A DNA stretch of 64,000 nucleotides from Coriobacteriia bacterium (GCA_003149935.1 QAMH01000005.1:1-64000), one strand, 5' to 3'; shown: positions 54,391-63,201, counted from the first letter of the stretch. The notes: generated from the sequence alone by a model not told the origin. Made by a program: numbers and translations.

Positions 54391-55349
54391 TTGCTGCCCC
54401 CATCCACATGCTTGTCAAGCCACGCGGCGACGTCATCATATACGCGCATGTGGTCGTCTTCGTTCAAGATCTCATGGCGCATGCCCGCGTATATCTCGAC
54501 CTCGACGTCCTGCACGCCGGCCTCGTGAGCCATCTTTGCGACCTTGCGCACGCCTTCGCCCATGGAGCCCACGGGGTCGCCGGCTCCGGCGATGAAGAGG
54601 AGGGGCAGCTCGTGGGGGATGGCGCGGAAGGTGGTGGGGGAGCAAGCCTCCTTGGCAAGCGTCGTGAGCGTCGCGTAGCCACCGGCACCGAACGAGAAAC
54701 CGGATTTCTCGTCAGCGAGATAGGTGGCAACGTTGTCCTTGCTTGCGGAAATCCAGTCCGCCTTCGTCTCGGCTCCTTCGACGGCCTTGTTGAAGCTATC
54801 CACGACCAGGTAATCCAACAGCTTGCTCTTGTAGTCCTTGCCGCGAAGTGCCGAGATGGCGCGAGCAAGGGCGTTGCCTGCTGTCGAGACGATGGGGGCG
54901 ATATAGCCCGTGCCGCAGAGTATGGCGCCTGCGAGACCCTCGCCATGGCGCGCGATGTAGTCACGCATGACATAGCTGCCCATCGAATGCCCGAAGACGA
55001 AGTAGGGAAGGCCGGCTGGCGTGCGTGCGAGCATGAGCGAGCGCATGCGGTGCACGTCCTCGATGAGGTGGTTTGCGCCCTCGCACGGGTCGAGGCCGCC
55101 CCAGGAAACGGTATCCGAGATGCTGTCGCCATGGGCAAGGTGGTCATAGCCGCCGACGATGAAGCCCTTGCCTGCCAGGAAGCGCGCGAAGTCATCATAG
55201 CGTTCGATGTGCTCGGCCATACCATGGGCGATTTGCACGATGCCACGTGGTTTCGTGCAGCTTTCATCGCGCCAGATGTAGCCGCGTATGGTTGTTTCGG
55301 TATCGGTGCTTGCAAACGAGATGGGCTCTTGCATGATGCTGTCAGTCAT
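54387..55349 (-). CDS. Monoacylglycerol lipase-like alpha/beta hydrolase
   Basis: 320 residues. Hydrolase_4/serine aminopeptidase S33 family: GIVQIAHGMAEHIERYDDFARFLAGKGFIVGGYDHLAHGDS carries the oxyanion HGMAEH motif, FVFGHSMGSYVMR the nucleophile Ser, FIAGAGDPVG the Asp and GMRHEILNE the His. No signal peptide, so cytoplasmic. It would release fatty acid and glycerol from monoglycerides or lysolipids for the coupled glycerol kinase. GAGGAGG precedes the ATG at 55349. Confidence 0.9.
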   Translation of the reverse strand: MTDSIMQEPISFASTDTETTIRGYIWRDESCTKPRGIVQIAHGMAEHIERYDDFARFLAGKGFIVGGYDHLAHGDSISDTVSWGGLDPCEGANHLIEDVHRMRSLMLARTPAGLPYFVFGHSMGSYVMRDYIARHGEGLAGAILCGTGYIAPIVSTAGNALARAISALRGKDYKSKLLDYLVVDSFNKAVEGAETKADWISASKDNVATYLADEKSGFSFGAGGYATLTTLAKEACSPTTFRAIPHELPLLFIAGAGDPVGSMGEGVRKVAKMAHEAGVQDVEVEIYAGMRHEILNEDDHMRVYDDVAAWLDKHVDGGSK

Positions 55350-55385
55350 GGTGCCTCCTCGGGTGACGTTCGATGTGTGCAATAT

Positions 55386-55391
55386 TATAAT
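55386..55391 (+). promoter_or_regulatory. -10 element directly before the flippase gene
   Basis: TATAAT is followed after six bases by the ATG at 55398 with no ribosome site. The best leaderless-start candidate of the window. Confidence 0.5.
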
Positions 55392-55397
55392 CGCGCT

Positions 55398-56789
55398 ATG
55401 GAACGAAGACCCAACAAAGCACGCAAGCAAGGCGCGATTGCGCGACTGGTAAACCACTGGATTGACCGCCTCGTCGGTGCGGTGACGCAACGCTCGCTTA
55501 CGAACCAGGAAGAGCAGTACTCTCCCCATCAGACCACGCGCGACTTCATTTTCAATAGCGTGGGCATTGGCATGTGGGGTGTCGTGTTTCCGCTGCTCAC
55601 CATCATCATCACGCAGCTCGTCGGCGCCGATCAGGCCGGCATTTTCTCGCTTGCCTTCGTGACCGGTACCCTGCTCATGATCATCGGCAATTACGGCGTG
55701 CGCACCTATCAAGTGTCGGATATCGATGAGGATCATTCCTTCGCGGATTATCAAATCAACCGCATACTCACCTGCATTCTCATGGTTATCGTGGGCTATG
55801 TGTATTGCTGCATTCGCGGCTATGAGTCCGATATGTTCGTCATCAGCATGGGCGTGTACCTGTACCGCATGGTCGACGCGCTGGCCGATGTCTACGAGGG
55901 GCGCCTGCAGCAGGTCGACAAGATGTATCTTGCGGGCATCTCGCAGGCCTTCCGAAGCGCCGTCGTGCTCATCGTGTTCAGCGTCGTGCTCTTCATCACG
56001 CGCAACCTTGGCTTCTCGTGCATCATCATGGCGATCGTTGCGGCGGCAAGTCTGCTTGTCCTGACGGTGCCCCTCGCGTACATGGAGACGCCCAAGTCGC
56101 GTCGCTGGAACATGAAGGGTGTCATCAACCTCTTCAAGCGCTGCTTTCCCGTCTTCGTCGCGCTGTTTCTCTACTGTCTCATCGACAACATGCCAAAGTT
56201 CATGATGGAGGGCCCGCTGTCCTACGATAATCAGCTGTACTTCAACGTGCTCTACTTTCCTGCGCAGGGCATCTTGCTTACGGCAAGTCTGCTCTATAAG
56301 CCGCTGCTGCTGCGTTTGGCCGCAGCCTGGGAGAATCCCGACGAGCGTCGTACGTTCAATATCATCATGATGGCGGTGTTCGGCGCGATTATTGCCATCA
56401 CCGTCTTCAATCTCATCATCATGAATTGGATTGGCATTCCGATCATGAGCGTGCTGTACAACACGGATTTCGAGCAGTTCAGGGTCCTCATGAACCTCAT
56501 GATCGTTGCCGGTGGCATTACAGCGGCCATCGATTTCATCTATCAGATCATTACCGTTCAACGCCGCCAGAACAGCGTCGTGAAGCTCTATCTCATCACG
56601 TTCGTGTTCTCGCTCATTGCCTCGTTTGCGCTCATCAACTCCATCGGTCTCATGGGCGCAGTCATCACCTATCTGGCCGAGATGTGCCTGCTGCTTATCC
56701 TGATCGTGCTGCAGTTCGCGAACATCAGCGTGCACACGCGCAGGCGTCCGGCTGCGAGGCTCGAGAACTCCAGCCGATTCTGGGGGTAG
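55398..56789 (+). CDS. Wzx-like polysaccharide flippase
   Basis: 463 residues with about twelve membrane helices and a basic N-terminal tail of 50 residues. The pattern RDFIFNSVGIGMWGVVFPLLTIIITQLVGADQAGIFSLAFVTGTLLMIIGNYGVRTYQVSD is typical of MATE/MOP polysaccharide export proteins. It would flip a lipid-linked oligosaccharide. It is far from the ABC-exporter region at 25824, so it may serve another polymer. The ATG at 55398 follows TATAAT by six bases. The gene is followed by tilS after two bases. Confidence 0.87.
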   Translation: MERRPNKARKQGAIARLVNHWIDRLVGAVTQRSLTNQEEQYSPHQTTRDFIFNSVGIGMWGVVFPLLTIIITQLVGADQAGIFSLAFVTGTLLMIIGNYGVRTYQVSDIDEDHSFADYQINRILTCILMVIVGYVYCCIRGYESDMFVISMGVYLYRMVDALADVYEGRLQQVDKMYLAGISQAFRSAVVLIVFSVVLFITRNLGFSCIIMAIVAAASLLVLTVPLAYMETPKSRRWNMKGVINLFKRCFPVFVALFLYCLIDNMPKFMMEGPLSYDNQLYFNVLYFPAQGILLTASLLYKPLLLRLAAAWENPDERRTFNIIMMAVFGAIIAITVFNLIIMNWIGIPIMSVLYNTDFEQFRVLMNLMIVAGGITAAIDFIYQIITVQRRQNSVVKLYLITFVFSLIASFALINSIGLMGAVITYLAEMCLLLILIVLQFANISVHTRRRPAARLENSSRFWG

Positions 56790-56791
56790 GC

Positions 56792-57817
56792 ATGGCCCAA
56801 GTGCAGGCAAAGATCCCCGTGCTGCTCATGGTTTCGGGCGGCTCGGATTCCACGGCCTTGCTCGAGCTCGTCTGCACGTATGTTGCAGGCGAACGCTCCG
56901 ATGAAGGGCTTTTCGCGATGCTCACGGATTCGTTGCCCGCTCCCGATCGCATCGTGCCCTTCGTCCTGCACGTGAACCATATGCTGCGGGGCGAGGATTC
57001 CGATGGTGACGAGCGCTTCGTGCGCGAGCTTTGCGAGAAGCTCGACGTACCCTGCGAGGTGCAGCGCGTGGATGTCGGCGCTCTCGCGCGCTCGCGCAGG
57101 GGAGGGATGGAGGCAATCGCACGTGAGGAACGCTATCGCCTGGCATCCTCGGCGCTGGATCGCGTTTGCGCTCGGGTGGGCGCCAAGGATGGGCTCATCT
57201 GCACCGCGCATACGATTGACGATCGCGTCGAGACCTTCTTCATGCGCGCCCTCGTGGGAACGGGGCCCGGGGGTCTTGCGTCCATTCCGCGCGTCCGCGG
57301 CAATCTGCGTCGTCCATTGCTCGACGCATCGCGCGAGCAATTGCGCGACTGGCTGAGGAAGCGCCATCCCGGCGTGCCCGACGAGGAACTTTGGCGTGAG
57401 GACGAGACGAATCTCACGGGCGATAACTTCCGCAGTCAGATACGTCGCGAGCTCATCCCCGTACTTCGCGAGTTTCGTCCGGGTTTCGAGGGTTCGCTTG
57501 CCCAGACCATGGACCTCATTGCCGACGAGGACGAGGCACTACGGTGTCAGGCGGATTCGATTGCCTACCGGACGCTCGTGTGGGATGGCGAGACCGCGTC
57601 TATGCCGGTTGAAGCGCTGCGCTCGCTCAGCCGGTCCATGGCACGCCGTGTGATGCGCGCCTGTCTCCTCGTGGTCAATCCCGACGCCCGTCTCGAGGCT
57701 GCTCAAATCGACCGTGTGCTTGACGGATTCGAGGATGAGGGCTTCACGACCGAGACCTCGGGTGGCCTGCGCGTGAGCGTGTCCGGTGATGCGCTCGTCA
57801 TTCGCAAGGTGCAGTAG
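56792..57817 (+). CDS. tilS: tRNA(Ile)-lysidine synthase
   Basis: 341 residues. Modifies C34 of tRNA-Ile(CAU). The PP-loop SGGSDS is at 15-20, HVNHMLRGEDSDGDERFVRELCEKLDV follows, and TAHTIDDRVETFFMRALVGTGPGGLASIPRVRGNLRRPLL contains the family H-x-x-D-D-x-x-E-T. DNFRSQIRRELIPVLREF is also standard. It is shorter than the E. coli enzyme and lacks the full C-terminal domain. The ATG lies two bases after the flippase stop. Confidence 0.93.
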   Translation: MAQVQAKIPVLLMVSGGSDSTALLELVCTYVAGERSDEGLFAMLTDSLPAPDRIVPFVLHVNHMLRGEDSDGDERFVRELCEKLDVPCEVQRVDVGALARSRRGGMEAIAREERYRLASSALDRVCARVGAKDGLICTAHTIDDRVETFFMRALVGTGPGGLASIPRVRGNLRRPLLDASREQLRDWLRKRHPGVPDEELWREDETNLTGDNFRSQIRRELIPVLREFRPGFEGSLAQTMDLIADEDEALRCQADSIAYRTLVWDGETASMPVEALRSLSRSMARRVMRACLLVVNPDARLEAAQIDRVLDGFEDEGFTTETSGGLRVSVSGDALVIRKVQ

Positions 57818-57922
57818 GCGCAAGGCGTCCGTTTGCGGGCTGGTTTTCGTGATGTTGACGCTCGAAACCGGTCTCACATAATCGAAATTTTTATGCATGC
57901 GGCTTGCAAACAATGGGAGGCG

Positions 57923-59434
57923 TCATCGCACAACGATGCTCGCGCATCCCGGAGCCGAGGCGGTCACCGCCTGGAAGGCCTTGGGGGAGGCGTAGGAGAC
58001 GATGACGGCACCAGATGCGTCCATGACCTCAATGGTCGAGCCCGCGCTTCCGCTCGTGCGCTCCATAAGGTACGCCTGCGTGCCGCCGGTGAAGTCCTCG
58101 GCCATGGCGGCGCTACCCATGAGGATCACGTTGCCGCCGTTGACGGTCGCTCCGTACTCGTAGTCAAGGCCGCTGTCGTCGGAGTTCGAAGCACCGTTTA
58201 CGAACACGGTTCCGCCGTTAATTTCGATGTAGCCGTTGGAATCCAGGCCATCTCCGTCGGCATTTACCACAAGTGTGCCGCCGTTGATCTGGATGAGGCA
58301 TTCCTCGCTTGCGCTGGGCATCGTCATGGCGCCTCCCTGTCGACCGGGGCCAGCCCCGTCTTGCGAACCTCCCACGTCCTGAGATCTGTCACCTTGTCCG
58401 TCGGGCGGGGCCATTGCGCCCTGGGGGCGTCCGCCCGCATCGCCTTCGGGTCTTGCGGGAGGCGTGCCCTCGTCTCCCTGTGTCATGGCAGGAGGCTGGT
58501 CGCCTTGGGGCATGGCGGGCGGTTGGCTGTTCTGAGGCGTGGTCCCTTGCGACACGTCGTCCGTGCTCGTCGAGTCCTCGGCGGCCGATGCGTTCACGCC
58601 GTCATCGCTTGCCACGATGCTGGTCTCTCCGCCGTGTACGATAATCTTCTCGGCTTCGTAGCCCTCCACGCAGCTTTCCACGTTTACCGTGCCGTCCGCG
58701 ATGTAGAACAGGTATTCCGAATGAAACGCGTCATCTCTCGCGTTCACGGTTACCTTGCCTCCGCCGATTTTGATAGCGTCATTGCCGCGCACGGCATCCT
58801 CGGCGCTCGTGACGCTGATGGCGCCGCCGGTGATGACCGTGTCGTCCTTGGAGGCGATGCCATGGCGATAGTTGCCGGTCACCTCAAGCGCGCCCGACCC
58901 ATTGATGGTCAGGTCGTCCTTGGAGTACAGCGCGGCGTACGGCTCGTCCTCACCCTCGGCAAGGGCATAGTCTGCTCCGTCCGAAAGCACGTTGGTCGAG
59001 CCGTCGGCAAGCGTGAGGAAGACCTTGTCGGCTTGGTCGACCTGAATGGCCGGTCCGTCCTCGTTGTGGATGGTGACGCCGTCGAGCACGATCTGCGCCT
59101 TGTCGTTATCCCCTGGCAGGCTCACCACGATTTGACCGTCGGCTAGCGTGCCGGAGACGACATAGGTCCCGTCGGCTGATATGGTGACGGTTGATCCATC
59201 GGCCGTGGCACCCTCGCCCGTGACGGAGGCACCCGAGCCGTCAAGCACGATCTTGGTTGCGGTCGCCTCGTCGTAGCTGGGGTCGAGATCGCGGTCGGTG
59301 AAGCGGAGCTGTTCCTCGATCGTCTTGTCGCTCGAGCTTCCAGATTGCTGATCCTGGTCCGTTCCGGATGCCGAGCATCCGGCGAGGCCGGTGACGAGCG
59401 CCATGCTTGTCAGGGCGGCGATTATCCTTTTCAT
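57923..59434 (-). CDS. Lipoprotein with carbohydrate-binding beta-helix (Cthe_2159/DUF4353-like)
   Basis: 503 residues. The lipobox LVTGLAGC near residue 20 predicts lipid anchoring outside the membrane. Most of the protein consists of short repeated strands with N-G-G/D-G turns (IVLDGVTIHNEDGPAIQV, DLTINGSGALEVTGNYRHGI, INGGTVFVNGASNSDDSG), a right-handed beta-helix known in this family to bind polyanionic sugars with calcium. A Pro/Gln/Gly-rich linker of about 90 residues (PQNSQPPAMPQGDQPPAMTQ-type) splits the helix in two. It abuts the DUF4956 stop with no gap; GGAGGTG inside that gene is its ribosome site. Confidence 0.85.
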   Translation of the reverse strand: MKRIIAALTSMALVTGLAGCSASGTDQDQQSGSSSDKTIEEQLRFTDRDLDPSYDEATATKIVLDGSGASVTGEGATADGSTVTISADGTYVVSGTLADGQIVVSLPGDNDKAQIVLDGVTIHNEDGPAIQVDQADKVFLTLADGSTNVLSDGADYALAEGEDEPYAALYSKDDLTINGSGALEVTGNYRHGIASKDDTVITGGAISVTSAEDAVRGNDAIKIGGGKVTVNARDDAFHSEYLFYIADGTVNVESCVEGYEAEKIIVHGGETSIVASDDGVNASAAEDSTSTDDVSQGTTPQNSQPPAMPQGDQPPAMTQGDEGTPPARPEGDAGGRPQGAMAPPDGQGDRSQDVGGSQDGAGPGRQGGAMTMPSASEECLIQINGGTLVVNADGDGLDSNGYIEINGGTVFVNGASNSDDSGLDYEYGATVNGGNVILMGSAAMAEDFTGGTQAYLMERTSGSAGSTIEVMDASGAVIVSYASPKAFQAVTASAPGCASIVVR

Positions 59435-60130
59435 CTAGAGCACCTCCTGGGCCTTCGGCGCGTAGCCGAGGGAAATCTTCAGGTTGCCATTGAGGCAACG
59501 CAATTCGTCGATGAGCGCCTTCTCGAGCCCCTGCTCCTTGAGGTGCAGCATGTACTCGAGCTGGAATAGGCTTCCCATGTTTGTCGTCTGCACGTTCATG
59601 AGCTTGTACTCAGCCGCATAACGTCCGAGCGCCTCCTCGAAGACGCCGTCGTATTCGAGGTCCTCGGGTATGGTGATTCGCAGCATCTTGTCAGGTTCGT
59701 GTGGCTTGCCAAAGGGCGTCATCACGTAGATAACGTTCACGATTGCCACGATCACCGTGAACATGATGGCGAGGATGATGAATCCCATGCCGGTGGCAAG
59801 GCCGATGGCCATGGCGAGGAACACGCTTCCGATGTCCTTGGCACTGCCGGGGATCGAGCGGAAGCGCACGAGGTTGAACACGCCCATGACGGCGATGCCG
59901 ACGCCCAGGTTTCCGTTTACCAGCGTGATGACCATCTGGACGATGAGCGGGAGTAGGGCAAGCGTCACCACGAAGTTCTTGCTGTGGTCGTGGCGAAACA
60001 TGTAGACGAGCGCGCAGACGATACCGAGCACGATGGAGGCGAGGCAGCAGACGAGAAACTCGCCCGAGGTCACCTGCGACGCGAGTGACTGCGAGTTGGC
60101 GTAAATAGATGTGAGCGCGGAATCAAGCAT
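59435..60130 (-). CDS. DUF4956 membrane protein
   Basis: 231 residues. Four membrane helices occupy residues 25-135 (FLVCCLASIVLGIVCALVYMF; NFVVTLALLPLIVQMVITLV; IAVMGVFNLVRFRSIPGSAKDIGSVFLAMAIGLATGMGF; MFTVIVAIVNVIYVM), followed by a cytoplasmic ferredoxin-like domain. FNLVRFRSIPGSAKDI is the conserved family loop. The function is unknown; the gene regularly sits next to a VTC-domain gene, as here, where its start overlaps the VTC gene by eight bases. Confidence 0.88.
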   Translation of the reverse strand: MLDSALTSIYANSQSLASQVTSGEFLVCCLASIVLGIVCALVYMFRHDHSKNFVVTLALLPLIVQMVITLVNGNLGVGIAVMGVFNLVRFRSIPGSAKDIGSVFLAMAIGLATGMGFIILAIMFTVIVAIVNVIYVMTPFGKPHEPDKMLRITIPEDLEYDGVFEEALGRYAAEYKLMNVQTTNMGSLFQLEYMLHLKEQGLEKALIDELRCLNGNLKISLGYAPKAQEVL

Positions 60131-60965
60131 GGGCGGCCTTCCTTTCTTCGTGACGTGCGGCGGACATGCAGGCGGCCACACCGTATTTCGAAAACGATTG
60201 GGGGTAGACGTGTAGCGAGCTCAGGGCATCGGTGATCCAGTGGGGAAGTGACGTGCTCGTCTTGAGTTCCATCACCGAGGTGGCGGGTTCGAGAATGGGG
60301 TGGGTGACCGGATCACCCGCCGCGAGATCGACGTAGCAAAGCTCGTCATCGAAGGTGATGCGCGGTTCGGCGGCTTCGTTTTGGGGAGCCCAGGCCACAC
60401 GCCAGCACAGTATGGCCGCGGACGGCTCGAGGCCGTCGTAGCGCCCGAGTGCTGCCTCGATCTCGTGGGCGATCTGCACGTCAATCGTGAGGTGATGTGT
60501 CAGGGGGTCAGACCCCTTGACACACGCAAGCGGGTACGTCGTCATCGCCGCCTCGTAGGAGGCGCCGTGCGCAAGTGCCCATGCGCCCATGAGCGACATG
60601 CGCACGCGTCGCTTGTAGACGATGCCCTTGTACTTCTTCTTGAGTTCGAAGAAGGCGGGAATCGCAAGGAGCATGTCACCGTAGAAAGCCCGCGCGGCGA
60701 CAAGACCGTGTTGGCACAGGAAGATAAGTGCGGTGCCATCTTCCCGCCCGTAGACTCGTATGCGCAGCTTCTCCTTGTACACGGGCTTTTCCAGTGATCG
60801 CGCGATGATCGAGCGGTCGGGCGTGTCGAGATACACGCTCGTGACAAGCGTTCGACCGTAGTCGTCAGGCGACATGAATTGTCGGGCCGCCGCCTCGATC
60901 GTCCGCCTCTGCGTTGCGTCTATCAGGTACTTCTTCTCACATCGTTTGAATACGCTCGTTATCAT
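60123..60965 (-). CDS. VTC-domain protein (polyphosphate polymerase-like)
   Basis: 280 residues. VTC domain of the CYTH/triphosphate tunnel fold: FKRCEKKYLIDATQRRTIEAAAR, VTSVYLDTPDRSII, KEKLRIRVYG, FFELKKKYKGIVYKRRVRM, and SVMELKTSTSLPHW near the end, giving the paired basic and acidic tunnel residues (E-K-K-Y, R-x-R, K-K-K-Y, K-R-R, E-L-K). In yeast Vtc4 this domain makes polyphosphate from ATP. The bacterial role is unproven. The second ATG (60965) is chosen because GAAGGGA lies six bases before it. Confidence 0.85.
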   Translation of the reverse strand: MITSVFKRCEKKYLIDATQRRTIEAAARQFMSPDDYGRTLVTSVYLDTPDRSIIARSLEKPVYKEKLRIRVYGREDGTALIFLCQHGLVAARAFYGDMLLAIPAFFELKKKYKGIVYKRRVRMSLMGAWALAHGASYEAAMTTYPLACVKGSDPLTHHLTIDVQIAHEIEAALGRYDGLEPSAAILCWRVAWAPQNEAAEPRITFDDELCYVDLAAGDPVTHPILEPATSVMELKTSTSLPHWITDALSSLHVYPQSFSKYGVAACMSAARHEERKAAHA

Positions 60966-61049
60966 CGTCATTCCCTTCGTGTTTCCGGAAGGGATGATAC
61001 GGAGCGAAGCTTGAATGAAGATTGAACCCTCGCGAACCGCGCGGTTTTG

Positions 61050-62312
61050 CTACTTCACGGGAATGTGCACCGTGAAGGTGATGGAGGGAGTTTGCTCGTC
61101 GAGGATGGCGTCAATTGTCCCACCGTGTGCATTGACGATGCTTTGCGCGATAGCGAGGCCGAGCCCGTAATGCGAGCTTGCGCCATCGGCCGCTTCGTTC
61201 GTGCGGGCCTCATCACCGCGCGCAAAGCGCTCGAAGAGCTTGGCGTCTTTCAGGCGCTCGGTGTCTTCGGGCTCTATCGCGTTGCTCACCGAGATCTGCG
61301 CGTTGGCGCCAACGCGGGCAAGCGATAGCTTCACTGTCGTGTTTGCCGCTCCATGGCTTATGGCATTGTCGAGCAGTATGGCGACAAGGCGCGAGAGCTC
61401 GGGCGCGTTGCCCTTGACCTCGACGCCGTCCGAAATCTTGCTTTCGAGCTGCATGTCACGCTCGAAGGCAACGGGCTCGTGAGAGAGGCATTCGGCCTCG
61501 ACAAGGCGGCTCAGGTCTACCTTCTCGCGCGTCATCGCGTTGCTTTCGGTGCGAGCGAGCTCCAGAAGCTGTGTCACGAGCACGCCCATCTGCTCGTTTT
61601 CATGGCGGATGTTCGCAAGCCAGGGGTTATCGCCCACCTCGCGCTGGAGAAGCTCGGCGTTCGCCTCCATCACTGCGACGGGCGTCTTGAGCTCATGCCC
61701 CGCGTCCGAGATGAAGCGACGCTGCGCTTCGTAGGCCTGCTGCATGGGCCGCACGATGCGTCCGGCAAGCCAACGGGCCACGAAGAAGAGCAGCACGAGC
61801 ATGACGAGCCCAACGATGAGCGTGTAGCGGAAAAGCGTCCCCATGCTCTCGGTCACGAGGGTGTTATCCATGAACGCGACGAGCGTGTATCCTGCGGTAC
61901 GCTCCACGGCGAACATGAGCGAGCCCTCGAGCCCGCTGCGCTCGTTCTTGTCAAGCGCGTTATGGGCAAAGCCGACAAGGTCGCTGATCGTGTACCCATT
62001 CGCGTTGATGCTCTCCACGGACACTACCAATCCGTTGGCATCGAAGAGCACGGCGTAGAACGGTGCCGAGGGGGAGGGGTTTTCAAATTGGCGTTGTCGC
62101 AGATTATCAGGTCGCACGAATCCGGAGGGAAGGCGATTGGCCTGGTAGTTTGCCGCGTAGTTTTCGAGCATATGCGTGTTGCGATCATAGACCTCGGCAT
62201 AGCTGAACGCGTAGATGGCGGCAAGCGTGGCGACGAAGAGCGTCACGAGTATGGCCATGATGGCAGCAATGATACGACGACGAGATTGCGCGAACAGCGA
62301 GGACGTCTTCAT
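61050..62312 (-). CDS. Membrane sensor histidine kinase
   Basis: 420 residues. Membrane span 1 (IIAAIMAILVTLFVATLAAIYAF), an external sensor of about 125 residues, span 2 (YTLIVGLVMLVLLFFVARWLAG), a short HAMP-like linker, then the H-box FISDAGHELKTPVAVMEANAELL, N-box LVAILLDNAISHGA and G-box HYGLGLAIAQSIVNAHGG. The start overlaps the response regulator stop (ATGA). It lies directly downstream of its regulator and upstream of the VTC/DUF4956/lipoprotein genes, which it may control. Confidence 0.93.
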   Translation of the reverse strand: MKTSSLFAQSRRRIIAAIMAILVTLFVATLAAIYAFSYAEVYDRNTHMLENYAANYQANRLPSGFVRPDNLRQRQFENPSPSAPFYAVLFDANGLVVSVESINANGYTISDLVGFAHNALDKNERSGLEGSLMFAVERTAGYTLVAFMDNTLVTESMGTLFRYTLIVGLVMLVLLFFVARWLAGRIVRPMQQAYEAQRRFISDAGHELKTPVAVMEANAELLQREVGDNPWLANIRHENEQMGVLVTQLLELARTESNAMTREKVDLSRLVEAECLSHEPVAFERDMQLESKISDGVEVKGNAPELSRLVAILLDNAISHGAANTTVKLSLARVGANAQISVSNAIEPEDTERLKDAKLFERFARGDEARTNEAADGASSHYGLGLAIAQSIVNAHGGTIDAILDEQTPSITFTVHIPVK

Positions 62313-63004
62313 GATTGCACCTCGGGCGGAAGCTGAAGCTCGTAGCCCACGCCACGCACGGCCTTGATCTTCGAGGCCGACCCGATGAACGCGAGCTTCT
62401 TTCTCGTGAAGGTGAGGTAGACCTCGATCTTGTTGTACTCTGCGTCGTTGTCGTAACCCCAGACGCGTTGCGCGAGCTGGTCGCGCGTGAGTATGCGACC
62501 GCGGTTGCGCAGGAAGTACTCGAGGATGCGAAACTCCTTGTCGCCAAGTCGCACGCTCTCGCCGGTATGGACGTTGCGCAAGGTGAGCGTTGTTTCATCA
62601 AGTGCGATGTCACCGCCGGAGAGCTGCGCGTCGTCATTCATGCCGCTGCCGCGACGCACGAGGGCGCGCAGGCGCGCGAGCAGTTCCTCGGTGAGAAACG
62701 GCTTGGTGAGATAGTCGTCGGCTCCGCTATCAAGCCCCTGCACCTTGTCCTCGAGCTCTCCACGGGCGGTGAGCATGAGGATGGGGGTGGAGATGCCTTC
62801 GCGCCGCAGGGCACTCGTGATGGCAAAACCGTCGGAGCCGGGAAGCATTACGTCGAGGATGAGGGCATCATAGACGTTTGCCTGGGCCGCCAGCAGCGCC
62901 TCGGTGCCGTTGGCAAACCAGTCGACGTCATAGCCCTCTTGGCGCAACAGTTCCAGGAGTGCCTCTGCCATGCGTCGCTCGTCCTCGGCAAGCAAGAGCT
63001 TCAT
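62309..63004 (-). CDS. OmpR-family response regulator
   Basis: 231 residues. Acidic pocket E-D-E (7-9), phospho-acceptor Asp51 in ALILDVMLPG, KPF near residue 100, then the winged helix (VRLGDKEFRILEYFLRNRGRILTRDQLAQRVWGYDNDAEYNKIEVYLTFTRKKLAFIG... VRGVGYEL). It is the partner of the kinase that overlaps its end. The ATG at 63004 has only a weak GGGATGG site. Its promoter region is bordered by palindrome member 4. Confidence 0.93.
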   Translation of the reverse strand: MKLLLAEDERRMAEALLELLRQEGYDVDWFANGTEALLAAQANVYDALILDVMLPGSDGFAITSALRREGISTPILMLTARGELEDKVQGLDSGADDYLTKPFLTEELLARLRALVRRGSGMNDDAQLSGGDIALDETTLTLRNVHTGESVRLGDKEFRILEYFLRNRGRILTRDQLAQRVWGYDNDAEYNKIEVYLTFTRKKLAFIGSASKIKAVRGVGYELQLPPEVQS

Positions 63005-63129
63005 CGTACGCCATCCCATCATCTGGTCTCGTGATGCGTCGCATCCATGATAAACGACCGGACGGGGAAGTGGACTGGAACAAATGGGCGAGGGCGAGGA
63101 CATTGGGGACGTAGCGTAGTGTCCGGGCA

Positions 63130-63201
63130 TGAGACACATTGGACAGGTACATCTGTCTCATTGGACCCAATGAGACAGATGTACCTGTCCAATGTGTCTC
63201 A
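63130..63201. repeat. 72-bp palindrome, family member 4
   Basis: Perfect 35-bp arms (beginning TGAGACACATTGGACAGGTA) around an AC centre. The core is shared with members 1 to 3, but the central TTGGACCCAA differs. It lies between the leftward response regulator gene and the glycine riboswitch. Confidence 0.9.

Noticed and set aside
54408..55397. A long extension of the flippase frame to the left
   Set aside because: It only crosses the antisense of the lipase gene; the flippase starts at 55398 after a TATAAT box.
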